Shown here piece after piece: positions 51,280 through 59,414 of a stretch of 64,000 nt of DNA. The position numbers and the translations under genes were made by a program. The stretch covers positions 1 through 64,000 of the forward strand of contig JAICIO010000003.1 of assembly GCA_025924315.1 (NCBI GenBank), read 5' to 3'. Position 1 is the stretch's first letter, and every line of letters starts with the position of its first letter. Origin of the DNA: Phycisphaerae bacterium (GTDB lineage Bacteria; Planctomycetota; Phycisphaerae; Tepidisphaerales; Tepidisphaeraceae). Below the pieces are notes generated by a model, which had not been told where the DNA came from, searched no databases, and worked only from the letters and a program-made list of their open reading frames with translations.

Positions 51280-51641
51280 TTTTGTATCACGTCTATTTGC
51301 ACGAAGTGTCATGCGGGCGGATACGGTCGATCGACCGGGACTGCCAGGATTGCTCGTGCTGAACACGACCAATCTGTCCGCTGAGCAGGCCGCTGACGCG
51401 ATCATTGAACACCTTCGAAAAATCGAGGCTTCTTCGCTGTACGCCTGCTGAATCGGATGCTCGAGAATCTGCGATCTATTACCCATCCCATGCCAGGAAA
51501 AGCAATAAACCGCCACCCCAATCGATCTATCCGTAGCCGCGGTGGATTATTGTTGACGACGCCTGTCCCGCAGATAGGTTTAGTACGACTGTCGAAAAAT
51601 CTGTGAATCGATAGCCGGCTTTGCCGAGGACTGGAGAGATA
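51280..51641. other. Intergenic region downstream of tRNA-Pro with a gene remnant
   Basis: Contains the short frame at 51311-51451 (listed separately). A TTGACG at about 51560 with a TAGGTT-like box is a weak promoter candidate for the PEP-CTERM gene. No repeats typical of an integration site and no integrase are seen. Confidence 0.5.
51311..51451 (+). pseudogene. Possible remnant of a kinase-like or cytidylate-kinase-like protein C-terminus
   Basis: 47 codons. LLVLNTTNLSAEQAADAIIE resembles the last segment of cytidylate/adenylate-kinase-like P-loop enzymes (a VLNTxxLSxEEAAD pattern). The P-loop part is missing and no good ribosome-binding site is seen. It could be a genuine small protein, but a truncated remnant next to a tRNA is the simpler reading. 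Confidence 0.35.
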
Positions 51642-52655
51642 ATGCGAGCCAGGTTCTGTTGTATTTTGGCGGCGGGGGTTGTGTGCGCTCAAATGGCGCG
51701 GGCGAATGTGCTCTTTTACGATTCGTTCAATTACGCGGCGTCGCCCAATCCGGCGACTTGGAACATCGACAATTCACTCGGACAGAACGTTCCGTGGGAT
51801 CCGCAGACGCAAGGGCAGGCGGGCAGCCCGATTCCGAATTGGGCCCTCTACTATCGCGGAAACTCGGGGCCTTATGTTCCGACCGGCAGCCTTTCCTATT
51901 CGAACCTTTCGGTGGATCCTAGTCCCAATAGCAATAGCGCCATGTACCGCGGGAGCGGTGGTAGCGGAGACAACTATCACTTTTTTGGTCAGCCAGCTAC
52001 TTGGGATGGGTCCAGTACACCTCCGTTCACCAGCTATCCTGTGAATCCGGCGACCCCGACGACCCTGTATTACTCCTTGGTGATGCGAGTAAACCAGATT
52101 GGCACCACCGATGGCTGGGCGGTGGGCGGCGCCAATTTCCCTGACGGACAGTTTCTCACCGCGTTCATGAACACAACGAGTGTTGAGAGTCAGACGGCTC
52201 AGGGGAATGTTGCCGGCGCGCTTATGATCGCATCAGGCGATGGCACGAGTGCAAGCACGACATACAAGCTTGGAATCGGCAACACCGTGAACGCAAGCAC
52301 GCAGTTTTCCTCAGCCACATATGGCCTCAACGACACGCTGTTCGTCGTTGTTGCGTACACGATGACATCGAGCACGAATACCGCCAAGCTCTATATCGAT
52401 CCGATACCGGGCTCTCTCGAGTCGAGCAATTCGGTGGCGGCGCAGATCACGGGTGAACCGAGCACGAGCCTCACGGGATTCGTGCTGAAAGACGACCAGC
52501 ATTTGCCAGATCATGGTCTGCAGATCGACGAACTGCGCATCGGCGACACTTGGGCGGATGTGACTCCGGCGGCTGATGCACCGGAACCGGCGGCCCTCTC
52601 GATGCTGTGCGCGCCAATGCTGCTGGCCCTCTCGAAACGCCGACGGCGCGCGTGA
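51642..52655 (+). CDS. PEP-CTERM sorted secreted protein, lectin-like
   Basis: 337 aa. Signal peptide FCCILAAGVVCAQMARA, a beta-rich body beginning NVLFYDSFNYAASPNPATWN with long Ser/Gly/Asn strands (a LamG/concanavalin-like opening), and the terminal tag APEPAALSMLCAPMLLALSK followed by RRRRA. It is expected to be processed by an exosortase and retained in or released from the envelope. TGGAGAG supports the ATG at 51642; the next gene is also PEP-CTERM. Confidence 0.8.
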   Translation: MRARFCCILAAGVVCAQMARANVLFYDSFNYAASPNPATWNIDNSLGQNVPWDPQTQGQAGSPIPNWALYYRGNSGPYVPTGSLSYSNLSVDPSPNSNSAMYRGSGGSGDNYHFFGQPATWDGSSTPPFTSYPVNPATPTTLYYSLVMRVNQIGTTDGWAVGGANFPDGQFLTAFMNTTSVESQTAQGNVAGALMIASGDGTSASTTYKLGIGNTVNASTQFSSATYGLNDTLFVVVAYTMTSSTNTAKLYIDPIPGSLESSNSVAAQITGEPSTSLTGFVLKDDQHLPDHGLQIDELRIGDTWADVTPAADAPEPAALSMLCAPMLLALSKRRRRA

Positions 52656-52724
52656 TCCCCGCACGCGTATTCTTTCTTTCTTGCTACTGTCCGGCAAAAA
52701 CTCCATTTGCTTGCACGACGGTCT

Positions 52725-52733
52725 TGGTATTAT
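52725..52733 (+). promoter_or_regulatory. Possible extended -10 of the Gly-rich PEP-CTERM gene
   Basis: TGGTATTAT is an extended -10 (TGn then TATTAT), placed 40 bases before the ATG at 52773. The -35 is weak. Confidence 0.35.
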
Positions 52734-52772
52734 CTCCCGCAACCACACGTCCTTTTGGGAGCGGGAGAAAAC

Positions 52773-54842
52773 ATGCCGAATCATCTGCGCGCAGGCGCGC
52801 TTGCGACTGCCAGCGTTGTCGCTGCGATAATCCTGAACGGGAGTTTCACATCAGCGACCTGGGCGGCGACCACTTCGCAAACGGGCGCCAACGGTGGTCC
52901 GGGACAACCGGGGCAGGACGTCAACTTCACCGTCACGAACAGCGATTCGAGCAACACGGTCACCGGTACCGGCGGAAATGGCGGGAACTTTGTATCGCCC
53001 ACAGCAGGCCAGAGCGGTGGAAAAGGCGGAGACGCGAAGGTTTCCGACAACGAGACCTTCCTGGGCGGAATCTATTCCGATCAGGTGACCGCGACGGGCG
53101 GAAATGGCGGGCAAGGGTTCGGTCCGACGGGCACCCCCGGCGCGGCGGGCAGCGCGCAGGCCAACGCCGATGTAACCGCGCCGAACGGCTCGGCCACGCT
53201 CACCGTCAGCGCGCACGGTGGGACAGGCGGAGGCGAAACCGGTGGTAGCGGTAGCGCCGTAAATGGTGGAACCGCGACTGTCAGCGCCACCGGGATTGCA
53301 GCCAACGTCACCATGAATCTCACGGCCACGGGTGGCGCTGGCGGACAGGACGATACGTCGGGGACCTCGGGCGACGGTGGCGGCGTAGCCCTCGGGCCAA
53401 TCATCGCCGGCTCATCGGGTGGCGCGATCAATATCACGATGTCGCTGACGGGTGGGAACGGCGCGGGCGGACCATCGGCTAGTGGAAATGGCGCGCCCGT
53501 CCAGATCACGAGTAACATATCTGCGACAACGTCGGGCCCCATCCATGTCGTACAGAATGTCACGGGAGGTTCGGGCGGAAGCGGGACAGGCGGCGGCACG
53601 GGCGGTGCAGGCGCCAGCACGCTGTCGCTTTCGCAAAACTGCGCCAGCCTGACGCTCAGCACGAGCGCAATTGCAGGGACCCCGGGAGTAGCCGGCAGTG
53701 CTACAGTCCTCAACGGCGCGACCGGAACCGCATGGACCACGGGGAACAATCTCGGCGGACCCGTGAACGTCTCAGCGAGCGCGCATGGCTCAGACGGCAC
53801 GGGTGGCGCAACCGCCACCACGGTCGGCGGCGACGCGACCAGCAACGCCACCGGCACATCAAGCTTTGCAGGCGCTGGCGTAACCGCGACCGCCGATGCG
53901 ACAGCAGGCTTCCATTCGTCGTTCGGTAGCGGGCAGCCGAGCGTCGGAGCGAATGCTTCCGCGACAGCGAGCGGTTCCGGGCTTGGCAACACGGTCAGCT
54001 TGGCGACTGCGACCGCTTCTCCGGGCGCGCTTGCCTCAGCCCCGGGAACTCCCGGCGGCCCGTCGGGAATCGCACTCGCGATCTCGCGTGCTCGCGGCAC
54101 CAGTGGCACCGCGACCGCCATCGGCAACATTTCCGCGGGCGAGCACGAAACCATCACGACGTCCGCGTCCGGGCCATCCCTGGCGCTCACGACATCCGCA
54201 CAGAGCTGGGCCGCCCTTCGTCGGGCACCGCGCAGTGCTTCACAGCTCTCAGGGTATCAGGTCGGCGCATTCAACGACGGGTTGCCCTCCAGTTCCGACG
54301 CGGCGAGCGCAGTAAGCAATTCGCCGAACGTGAAGAAGGACTTCGACATTAACAACAACGCGTTCGGCCCGCCGAGCACCATGCTCGGGATCGTCACGCT
54401 TGGCGGCGGATCATCGTCCGACGACACGCAACACACCTGGACCGCGTCGACGACGATCAACTTCAACCTCACGCTCGATCCGCAGGATCTCATCGTTGGC
54501 CTTCTCAATCCGACCTCGAGCGGCAACGGCTTTGACTCGCTCACGTTTACCATTACGCGCGATGGCTCCACGGTTCTGCAGCGCGTCACATTCAACTCAA
54601 TCGTCGTCGCCAACGCTTACTTCACGGATGATCCGATCGACCTCGGCCCAATCTCCGGCCTGACGTCACTCAAGTTCGATTTCGCGCTGACGAGCACTAA
54701 CCCCAACGATTCGTACGCCACCACGCTGATTTATGGCGACGCCACGCCGGACGCCGGCGTAGTGCCCGAGCCGGCAGCAATCATGTCGCTCACGATGTGC
54801 GCCAGCGGGTTGTCGATGCGACGGAGGCGACGATCGATGTGA
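52773..54842 (+). CDS. Gly/Ala/Thr-rich PEP-CTERM secreted protein
   Basis: 689 aa. Signal peptide AGALATASVVAAIILNGSF.., then a ~440-residue low-complexity stretch with repeated TGGNGG, GGSGGSGTGGG and long Thr/Ala/Ser strands. A compact C-terminal domain of ~200 residues (TTINFNLTLDPQDLIVGLL) follows and the end is VPEPAAIMSLTMCASGLSM with Arg-rich tail. The low-complexity part suggests an extended or matrix-forming surface protein. It begins at a strong GGGAGCGGGAG site before 52773. Confidence 0.82.
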   Translation: MPNHLRAGALATASVVAAIILNGSFTSATWAATTSQTGANGGPGQPGQDVNFTVTNSDSSNTVTGTGGNGGNFVSPTAGQSGGKGGDAKVSDNETFLGGIYSDQVTATGGNGGQGFGPTGTPGAAGSAQANADVTAPNGSATLTVSAHGGTGGGETGGSGSAVNGGTATVSATGIAANVTMNLTATGGAGGQDDTSGTSGDGGGVALGPIIAGSSGGAINITMSLTGGNGAGGPSASGNGAPVQITSNISATTSGPIHVVQNVTGGSGGSGTGGGTGGAGASTLSLSQNCASLTLSTSAIAGTPGVAGSATVLNGATGTAWTTGNNLGGPVNVSASAHGSDGTGGATATTVGGDATSNATGTSSFAGAGVTATADATAGFHSSFGSGQPSVGANASATASGSGLGNTVSLATATASPGALASAPGTPGGPSGIALAISRARGTSGTATAIGNISAGEHETITTSASGPSLALTTSAQSWAALRRAPRSASQLSGYQVGAFNDGLPSSSDAASAVSNSPNVKKDFDINNNAFGPPSTMLGIVTLGGGSSSDDTQHTWTASTTINFNLTLDPQDLIVGLLNPTSSGNGFDSLTFTITRDGSTVLQRVTFNSIVVANAYFTDDPIDLGPISGLTSLKFDFALTSTNPNDSYATTLIYGDATPDAGVVPEPAAIMSLTMCASGLSMRRRRRSM

Positions 54843-54855
54843 TCGCTTGAAAACC

Positions 54856-54951
54856 TTCACGGCCGTCCCCGAGCGCAGCGCCGGGCGGCATCGCGCCGCG
54901 CGGGCGACCCGAAGAATGCCGCCCGGCGCTGCGCTCCGGGACGGCCGTGAA
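54856..54951. repeat. Inverted repeat, TTCACGGCCGTCC type
   Basis: TTCACGGCCGTCCCCGAGCG.. and ..CGCTCCGGGACGGCCGTGAA are inverted; GCGCCGGGCGGCAT/ATGCCGCCCGGCGC extends the arms. It lies between convergent genes and may serve as terminator for both. Confidence 0.88.
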
Positions 54952-54956
54952 AGCGT

Positions 54957-55658
54957 CTACACTCTTCCAATTAACTTCGCGATGGTAAACGCCGCGGCCG
55001 CCGCGAGCCCGCCGACCAGCATCGTTTGAAACGCGCTCCGCACCGGCGTGTTCCCCGTGAAGCGGCCTTTGATGTAGCCGAAGAGTAACAGCGCCACGAG
55101 CGTGATCGCGACCGAGAACAGCATCGCGCGCGACGCAACCGAGATCAGCATATACGGCGAGAGCGGAATCAGTCCGCCGGCGACGTACGATGCGGCGATT
55201 GTGAGCGCGCTGTTCCGCGCCCGCATCGGCTGCGGCTCTTCCAGCCCCAGCTCGAACTTCATCATGAAATCCACCCACGCGGTTGGATTCGCCTTCAGCG
55301 CCGCGACGATCGGCGCGATGTTTTCGTTGCTCATGCCATATTCGCGGAAAACGTGCGCGACCTCTTCCTCCTCCGCCAGCGGCTTCTCGACGATCTCCAT
55401 CTCCTCGCGCCGGCGCTCGCTCGCGTAATGCTCCGCATCCCCGCGCGCCGCCAGGTATCCACCCAGTCCCATCGCGATCGCGCCCGCGGCCACTTCGGCC
55501 AGGCCCGCGGTCACCACGATGCCCGTCGATGCGACCGCTCCCGAAAGCCCCGCCGCCAGCGCGAACGGAACCGTCAGGCCATCCGACATTCCGATGACGA
55601 TGTCGCGAACGGTTTCGCCTGCCGTGAAGTGGTGCTCGATGTGCGGTGTGGTTGGCAT
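54957..55658 (-). CDS. VIT1/CCC1-family metal ion transporter
   Basis: 233 aa. FTAGETVRDIVIGMSDGLTV is the family opening; five hydrophobic helices and a cytoplasmic Glu-rich helix (EEMEIVEKPLAEEEEVAHVF) as in plant VIT1 are present. It moves Fe2+ or Mn2+ across the membrane. The ATG at 55658 (MPTTPHIEHHF) is chosen; the upstream extension has no family similarity and would cross into the divergent esterase start. Confidence 0.88.
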   Translation of the reverse strand: MPTTPHIEHHFTAGETVRDIVIGMSDGLTVPFALAAGLSGAVASTGIVVTAGLAEVAAGAIAMGLGGYLAARGDAEHYASERRREEMEIVEKPLAEEEEVAHVFREYGMSNENIAPIVAALKANPTAWVDFMMKFELGLEEPQPMRARNSALTIAASYVAGGLIPLSPYMLISVASRAMLFSVAITLVALLLFGYIKGRFTGNTPVRSAFQTMLVGGLAAAAAFTIAKLIGRV

Positions 55659-55722
55659 AGATTCTGAGGATACGAATCGACGCAATCGCGACAAGAATTG
55701 ATTGGCGATATCATCCTCGCCG

Positions 55723-56841
55723 ATGCAATCGCACCTCATCCTTGTCCTCTTTGGAACAGCACTCATGCTCGCGGGAGGCGCTCAAGCATTGGAACCCAAT
55801 CATCGCGTGCTCAACTGGTTCCAAGACACCGACCGTCAAATCAAGCCCATCAAAACGCCGGAGGATTGGGCGAAACGCCGCGCGTCGATCCTCGCGGCGA
55901 TGCAGGACGTGATGGGCCCGCTTCCGGATCGTTCGCACCTTCCGCCGCTCGACATCCGGATACGCGAAACGGTTTCGCGTCCGCTTGCGGTTTCGCAGAT
56001 CAAAACCGATTCGATCCGCGAACAAGGGTATCGTCGCGACACGATTTCGTTCGCGGATCTCTACGACGAACGCGTGACGGCCTACCTTTACGTGCCGACC
56101 AACATCGCGAAAGGCGAGCACCGCCCCGCCGTTCTCGCGCTGCAACCCACCGGCGACGCCGGCAAGGACATTGTCGATGGCGGCCCGCCCGGCAAGAGTG
56201 GACGAGGATATGCCGCCGAGCTCGCCGCGCTCGGCTACATCGTCATCGCTCCGGATTATCCGTCCTTCGGCGAGCAGAAGAATTACGACTTCAAGCACTC
56301 GCATTACGCGTCCGGCACGATGAAGGCGATCAGCGACAACATGCGGTGCATCGACTTGCTGATCGCGCGCGACGATGTCGATCCGACTCGCATCGCCGCG
56401 ATCGGACATTCGCTCGGCGGGCACAACGCGCTCTTCACCACCGCGTTCGACGAGCGCATCGCCGTGGTCGTCACGAGCTGCGGCTGGACGCCCTTCCATC
56501 ACTACTACGGCGGAAAGAAGCTCGTGAACTGGGCACAAGATCGCTACATGCCGCGCGTCCGCGACGTCTATCACTCGAATCCGGACGAGATGCCATTCGA
56601 CTTCGCAGAGGTGATCGCCGCCATCGCCCCGCGCGCCGTCTTCAGCAACTCCCCACTCCGCGACGCGAACTTCGACGTCGAAGGCGCCCGCCTCGCGGTC
56701 GAGCAGATCAAGCCGATCTTTCACCTCCTCAACGCCGATGATCGATTCGTCGTTCGCTACCCCGACTGCGAGCACGATTTTCCCGATGACGTGCGACATG
56801 AAGCATATCGCTTCATTGGGGCGGGCAGTCACGCACGCTAA
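55723..56841 (+). CDS. Secreted alpha/beta-hydrolase (dienelactone/acetyl-xylan-esterase-like)
   Basis: 372 aa. Signal peptide HLILVLFGTALMLAGGAQA, oxyanion region VLALQPTGDAGKDIV, nucleophile motif AIGHSLGGHNALF, and C-terminal DCEHDFPDDVRHEAYRF with the catalytic His. It probably cleaves esters, perhaps on plant polysaccharides, given the glycosidase genes beside it. The ATG at 55723 is preferred to an upstream TTG. Confidence 0.8.
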   Translation: MQSHLILVLFGTALMLAGGAQALEPNHRVLNWFQDTDRQIKPIKTPEDWAKRRASILAAMQDVMGPLPDRSHLPPLDIRIRETVSRPLAVSQIKTDSIREQGYRRDTISFADLYDERVTAYLYVPTNIAKGEHRPAVLALQPTGDAGKDIVDGGPPGKSGRGYAAELAALGYIVIAPDYPSFGEQKNYDFKHSHYASGTMKAISDNMRCIDLLIARDDVDPTRIAAIGHSLGGHNALFTTAFDERIAVVVTSCGWTPFHHYYGGKKLVNWAQDRYMPRVRDVYHSNPDEMPFDFAEVIAAIAPRAVFSNSPLRDANFDVEGARLAVEQIKPIFHLLNADDRFVVRYPDCEHDFPDDVRHEAYRFIGAGSHAR

Positions 56842-56851
56842 ACAAAAGATC

Positions 56852-56942
56852 TGTCGCGAAGACGCGAAGGTGCGCGAAGGTTCGCGAAGAACAGGCAGCC
56901 TTTTCTTCGCGAACCTTCGCGTCTCTTCGCGCCTTCGCGACA
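56852..56942. repeat. Inverted repeat, TGTCGCGAAGACGCGAAGG type
   Basis: TGTCGCGAAGACGCGAAGG..GGTTCGCGAAGAA pairs with TTCTTCGCGAACC..CGCGTCTCTTCGCGCC..CGCGACA. Made of short TTCGCG units. It lies between the esterase and GH3 genes. Confidence 0.85.
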
Positions 56943-57018
56943 AAGTCTTTTTCGCAATTGAAAACATCGCTCGCCCATGGATGATGATCCGCCGACTGAT
57001 TTCACGAGGGAACGAAGC

Positions 57019-59292
57019 ATGAATCGACGAGTGGCGTTTGCGGCGATGGCGATCTGTGCGGGGATTATCGGTGGTTCGACACGAGCGGCCGACACTCCTG
57101 AGACTTGGAAAGATCCTTCGCAAACGCCCGAAGCCCGGGCGCACGATCTCGTCTCGCGCATGACGCTGGATGAGAAGGCGTCGCAGATCCTCGCCAACAC
57201 GCCGGCCATTCCGCGGCTCGGCATTCCTGCGTACAGCCATCGCAACGAATGTCTGCACGGCGTCGCCAATGGCGTCGCGACCGTTTTTCCGCAGGCGATC
57301 GGGATGGCGGCGACGTTCGATCAAGCGCTGATCAAAATTGAAGCCGACGCGATCGCGACCGAAGGCCGCGCGAAGCACAACGATTACGTCGCCAAGCACA
57401 ACGGCGACACGGGTGAACACAACGGCGTGAACTTTTACTCGCCGAACATCAACATCTTCCGCGATCCGCGCTGGGGCCGTGGGCAGGAGACCTACGGCGA
57501 AGATCCGTACCTCACTTCGCAGATGGGCCTCGCGTTCATCGAAGGTTTGCGCGGTGATGACGCGGAACATCCGAAAGCGATCGGCTGCGCGAAGCACTTC
57601 GCGGTGCACAGTGGTCCCGAGCGCGAGCGGCATCATTTCAACGCGACGCCGAGCGAGGCGGATTTGTACAACACGTATCTCCCCGCGTTCGAAGCGCTCG
57701 TGCGCGAGGGCAAAGTCGGATCGGTGATGGGCGCGTACAGCGCGATCGACGGCACGCCATGCTGTGCGAACCCGTGGCTGCTGACCGATCTGCTGCGCAA
57801 GCAGTGGGGATTCGACGGCGTGGTGTTTTCGGATGGCGGCGCGATTGGCGACATCTGGGCGGAGCACAAGTTCGTGCCCGGCCCGATCGAAGCCTGCGCC
57901 GCCGCGATCAAGGCCGGGTGCGATGTTTCCTCCGGTGGTATGGGGCAGAAACCTGATCTGAATGCCGGTCCCGGTCACAACAACAACGGCATCAAAGGCG
58001 GATGGGCGTTCGTCGTCGCGCCCGACGCGGTGAAGAAGCGTCTGCTCGACGAAGCCGCGGTGACGCAGGCGTGCGAGCGCGAGATCACGATGCGGATGAA
58101 GCTCGGACTCTTCAATCCCGCCGACAAAGATCCGTACGCGAAGATCGGCACAGATCAGATCGACTCGGACGAGCATCGCGCGCTGGCGCTGAAGGTAGCA
58201 CAGGAATCGATCGTGCTGCTGAAGAATGACGGCCTCGTTCCGATTGCGAAAGAGAAGTACAAGAAGATCGCGGTGATCGGTCCGAATGCCGATGCGGCCG
58301 CGATGCAGAACGGCAACTACGCGGGCCGCGCGTCGCGCACGACGACGATCCTGCAGGGAATCAAAGACGCTGCCGGCAAGGATGTCGAAGTCGCGTACGA
58401 GCAAGGCAGCCGCCGCACGAGTCGCAAAGACGGCTCCGATCCCGAACCGCCGGAGACGGCGCAGAAGGCGATCGCGCTCGCGAAGTCGTCGGACCTGATC
58501 ATCTTTGTGAGCGGCATCGACGCGGGCCTCGAGAAGGAAGAGGCATCGCTTCGCGATGACATCTTCGAAGGTTTTCAGCGCGGCGATCGCACGTCGATCG
58601 AGCTGCCGCGCGTGCAGGAGACTTTGATCCACGCACTCGCGGACACAGGCAAGCCATTAATCCTCGTCAACTGCAGCGGAAGCGCGATGGCGATGCCGTG
58701 GGAAAACGAGCACGTCCCCGCGATCGTACAGGCGTGGTACCCCGGCGAGGAAGGCGGACGCGCGGTCGCACAAATGCTCTTCGGCGAGATCAATCCCGCT
58801 GGCCGATTGCCCGTCACGTTCTATGCATCGACGAAGGACTTGCCTCCTTTCGAAGATTACTCGATGGCCAATCGCACCTATCGCTACTTCGGCGGAAAGC
58901 CGCTGTACGCGTTCGGGTATGGCCTGAGCTACACGAAGTTCGAATACGCCGACGCGAAGATCGATCATGATTCGATCAGCGCCGATGAGACTGTGAAGGT
59001 TACGTTCACCGTGAAGAACACCGGCGAACGCGACGGTGAAGAAGTTTCACAGGTCTACTTCCACCAACCCAAGTCATCGCCATCGCAGGCGAAGCTCGCG
59101 CTGTGCGCGTTCTCGCGCGTGAAGATCGCGAAAGGCGAATCGTCAGAAGTGGCCGTAAGCATTCCCGCCCAGCGCTTCCGCACCTGGGACACGAAGCAGA
59201 AGAAGTACGTAGTCGTGGCGGGTGAATATGAGTTGATGATCGGCGGCTCGTCCGATCATGCCACTCTGCGTACGAAGGTAACTGTGAAATAG
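57019..59292 (+). CDS. Secreted glycoside hydrolase family 3 (beta-xylosidase/arabinosidase-like)
   Basis: 757 aa. Signal peptide AFAAMAICAGIIGGSTRAA, the GH3 N-terminal domain (RMTLDEKASQILANTPAIPR, NECLHGVANGVATVFPQAIG, NIFRDPRWGRGQETYGEDP), the catalytic Asp in GVVFSDGGAIGD, the second domain (ALKVAQESIVLLKNDGLVPI) and a fibronectin-III-like tail (VKVTFTVKNTGERDGEEVSQ). The ECLHG and QETYGEDP forms resemble beta-xylosidases more than beta-glucosidases. The ATG at 57019 precedes a good signal peptide; GAACGAAG is the nearest ribosome-binding-like sequence. Confidence 0.87.
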   Translation: MNRRVAFAAMAICAGIIGGSTRAADTPETWKDPSQTPEARAHDLVSRMTLDEKASQILANTPAIPRLGIPAYSHRNECLHGVANGVATVFPQAIGMAATFDQALIKIEADAIATEGRAKHNDYVAKHNGDTGEHNGVNFYSPNINIFRDPRWGRGQETYGEDPYLTSQMGLAFIEGLRGDDAEHPKAIGCAKHFAVHSGPERERHHFNATPSEADLYNTYLPAFEALVREGKVGSVMGAYSAIDGTPCCANPWLLTDLLRKQWGFDGVVFSDGGAIGDIWAEHKFVPGPIEACAAAIKAGCDVSSGGMGQKPDLNAGPGHNNNGIKGGWAFVVAPDAVKKRLLDEAAVTQACEREITMRMKLGLFNPADKDPYAKIGTDQIDSDEHRALALKVAQESIVLLKNDGLVPIAKEKYKKIAVIGPNADAAAMQNGNYAGRASRTTTILQGIKDAAGKDVEVAYEQGSRRTSRKDGSDPEPPETAQKAIALAKSSDLIIFVSGIDAGLEKEEASLRDDIFEGFQRGDRTSIELPRVQETLIHALADTGKPLILVNCSGSAMAMPWENEHVPAIVQAWYPGEEGGRAVAQMLFGEINPAGRLPVTFYASTKDLPPFEDYSMANRTYRYFGGKPLYAFGYGLSYTKFEYADAKIDHDSISADETVKVTFTVKNTGERDGEEVSQVYFHQPKSSPSQAKLALCAFSRVKIAKGESSEVAVSIPAQRFRTWDTKQKKYVVVAGEYELMIGGSSDHATLRTKVTVK

Positions 59293-59300
59293 CGAGAACC

Positions 59301-59379
59301 GTCATTCTGAGCGCAGCGAAGAATCTCGATATCGAACACGTCTTCCAATTTCGAGATCCTTCGCTTCGCTCAGGATGAC
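59301..59379. repeat. Inverted repeat, GTCATCCTGAGCG type, copy 3
   Basis: GTCATTCTGAGCGCAGCGAA.. and ..TTCGCTTCGCTCAGGATGAC are inverted, with one difference from the other copies in the left arm (ATTC for ATCC). Lies between convergent genes. Confidence 0.88.
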
Positions 59380-59414
59380 ACCTTCCGAGCGGCGCACCCG
59401 AGGAGGACGCTACG

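Noticed and set aside
53081-54190. 369-aa minus-strand frame opposite the Gly-rich PEP-CTERM gene
   Set aside because: Its Pro/Val richness is the complement of the Gly/Ala/Thr-rich plus-strand repeats, not a real protein.
55711-58632. 973-aa minus-strand open frame opposite the esterase and GH3 genes
   Set aside because: No domain or signal is seen and the plus strand holds two well-supported enzymes. High-GC third positions make long antisense frames common here.
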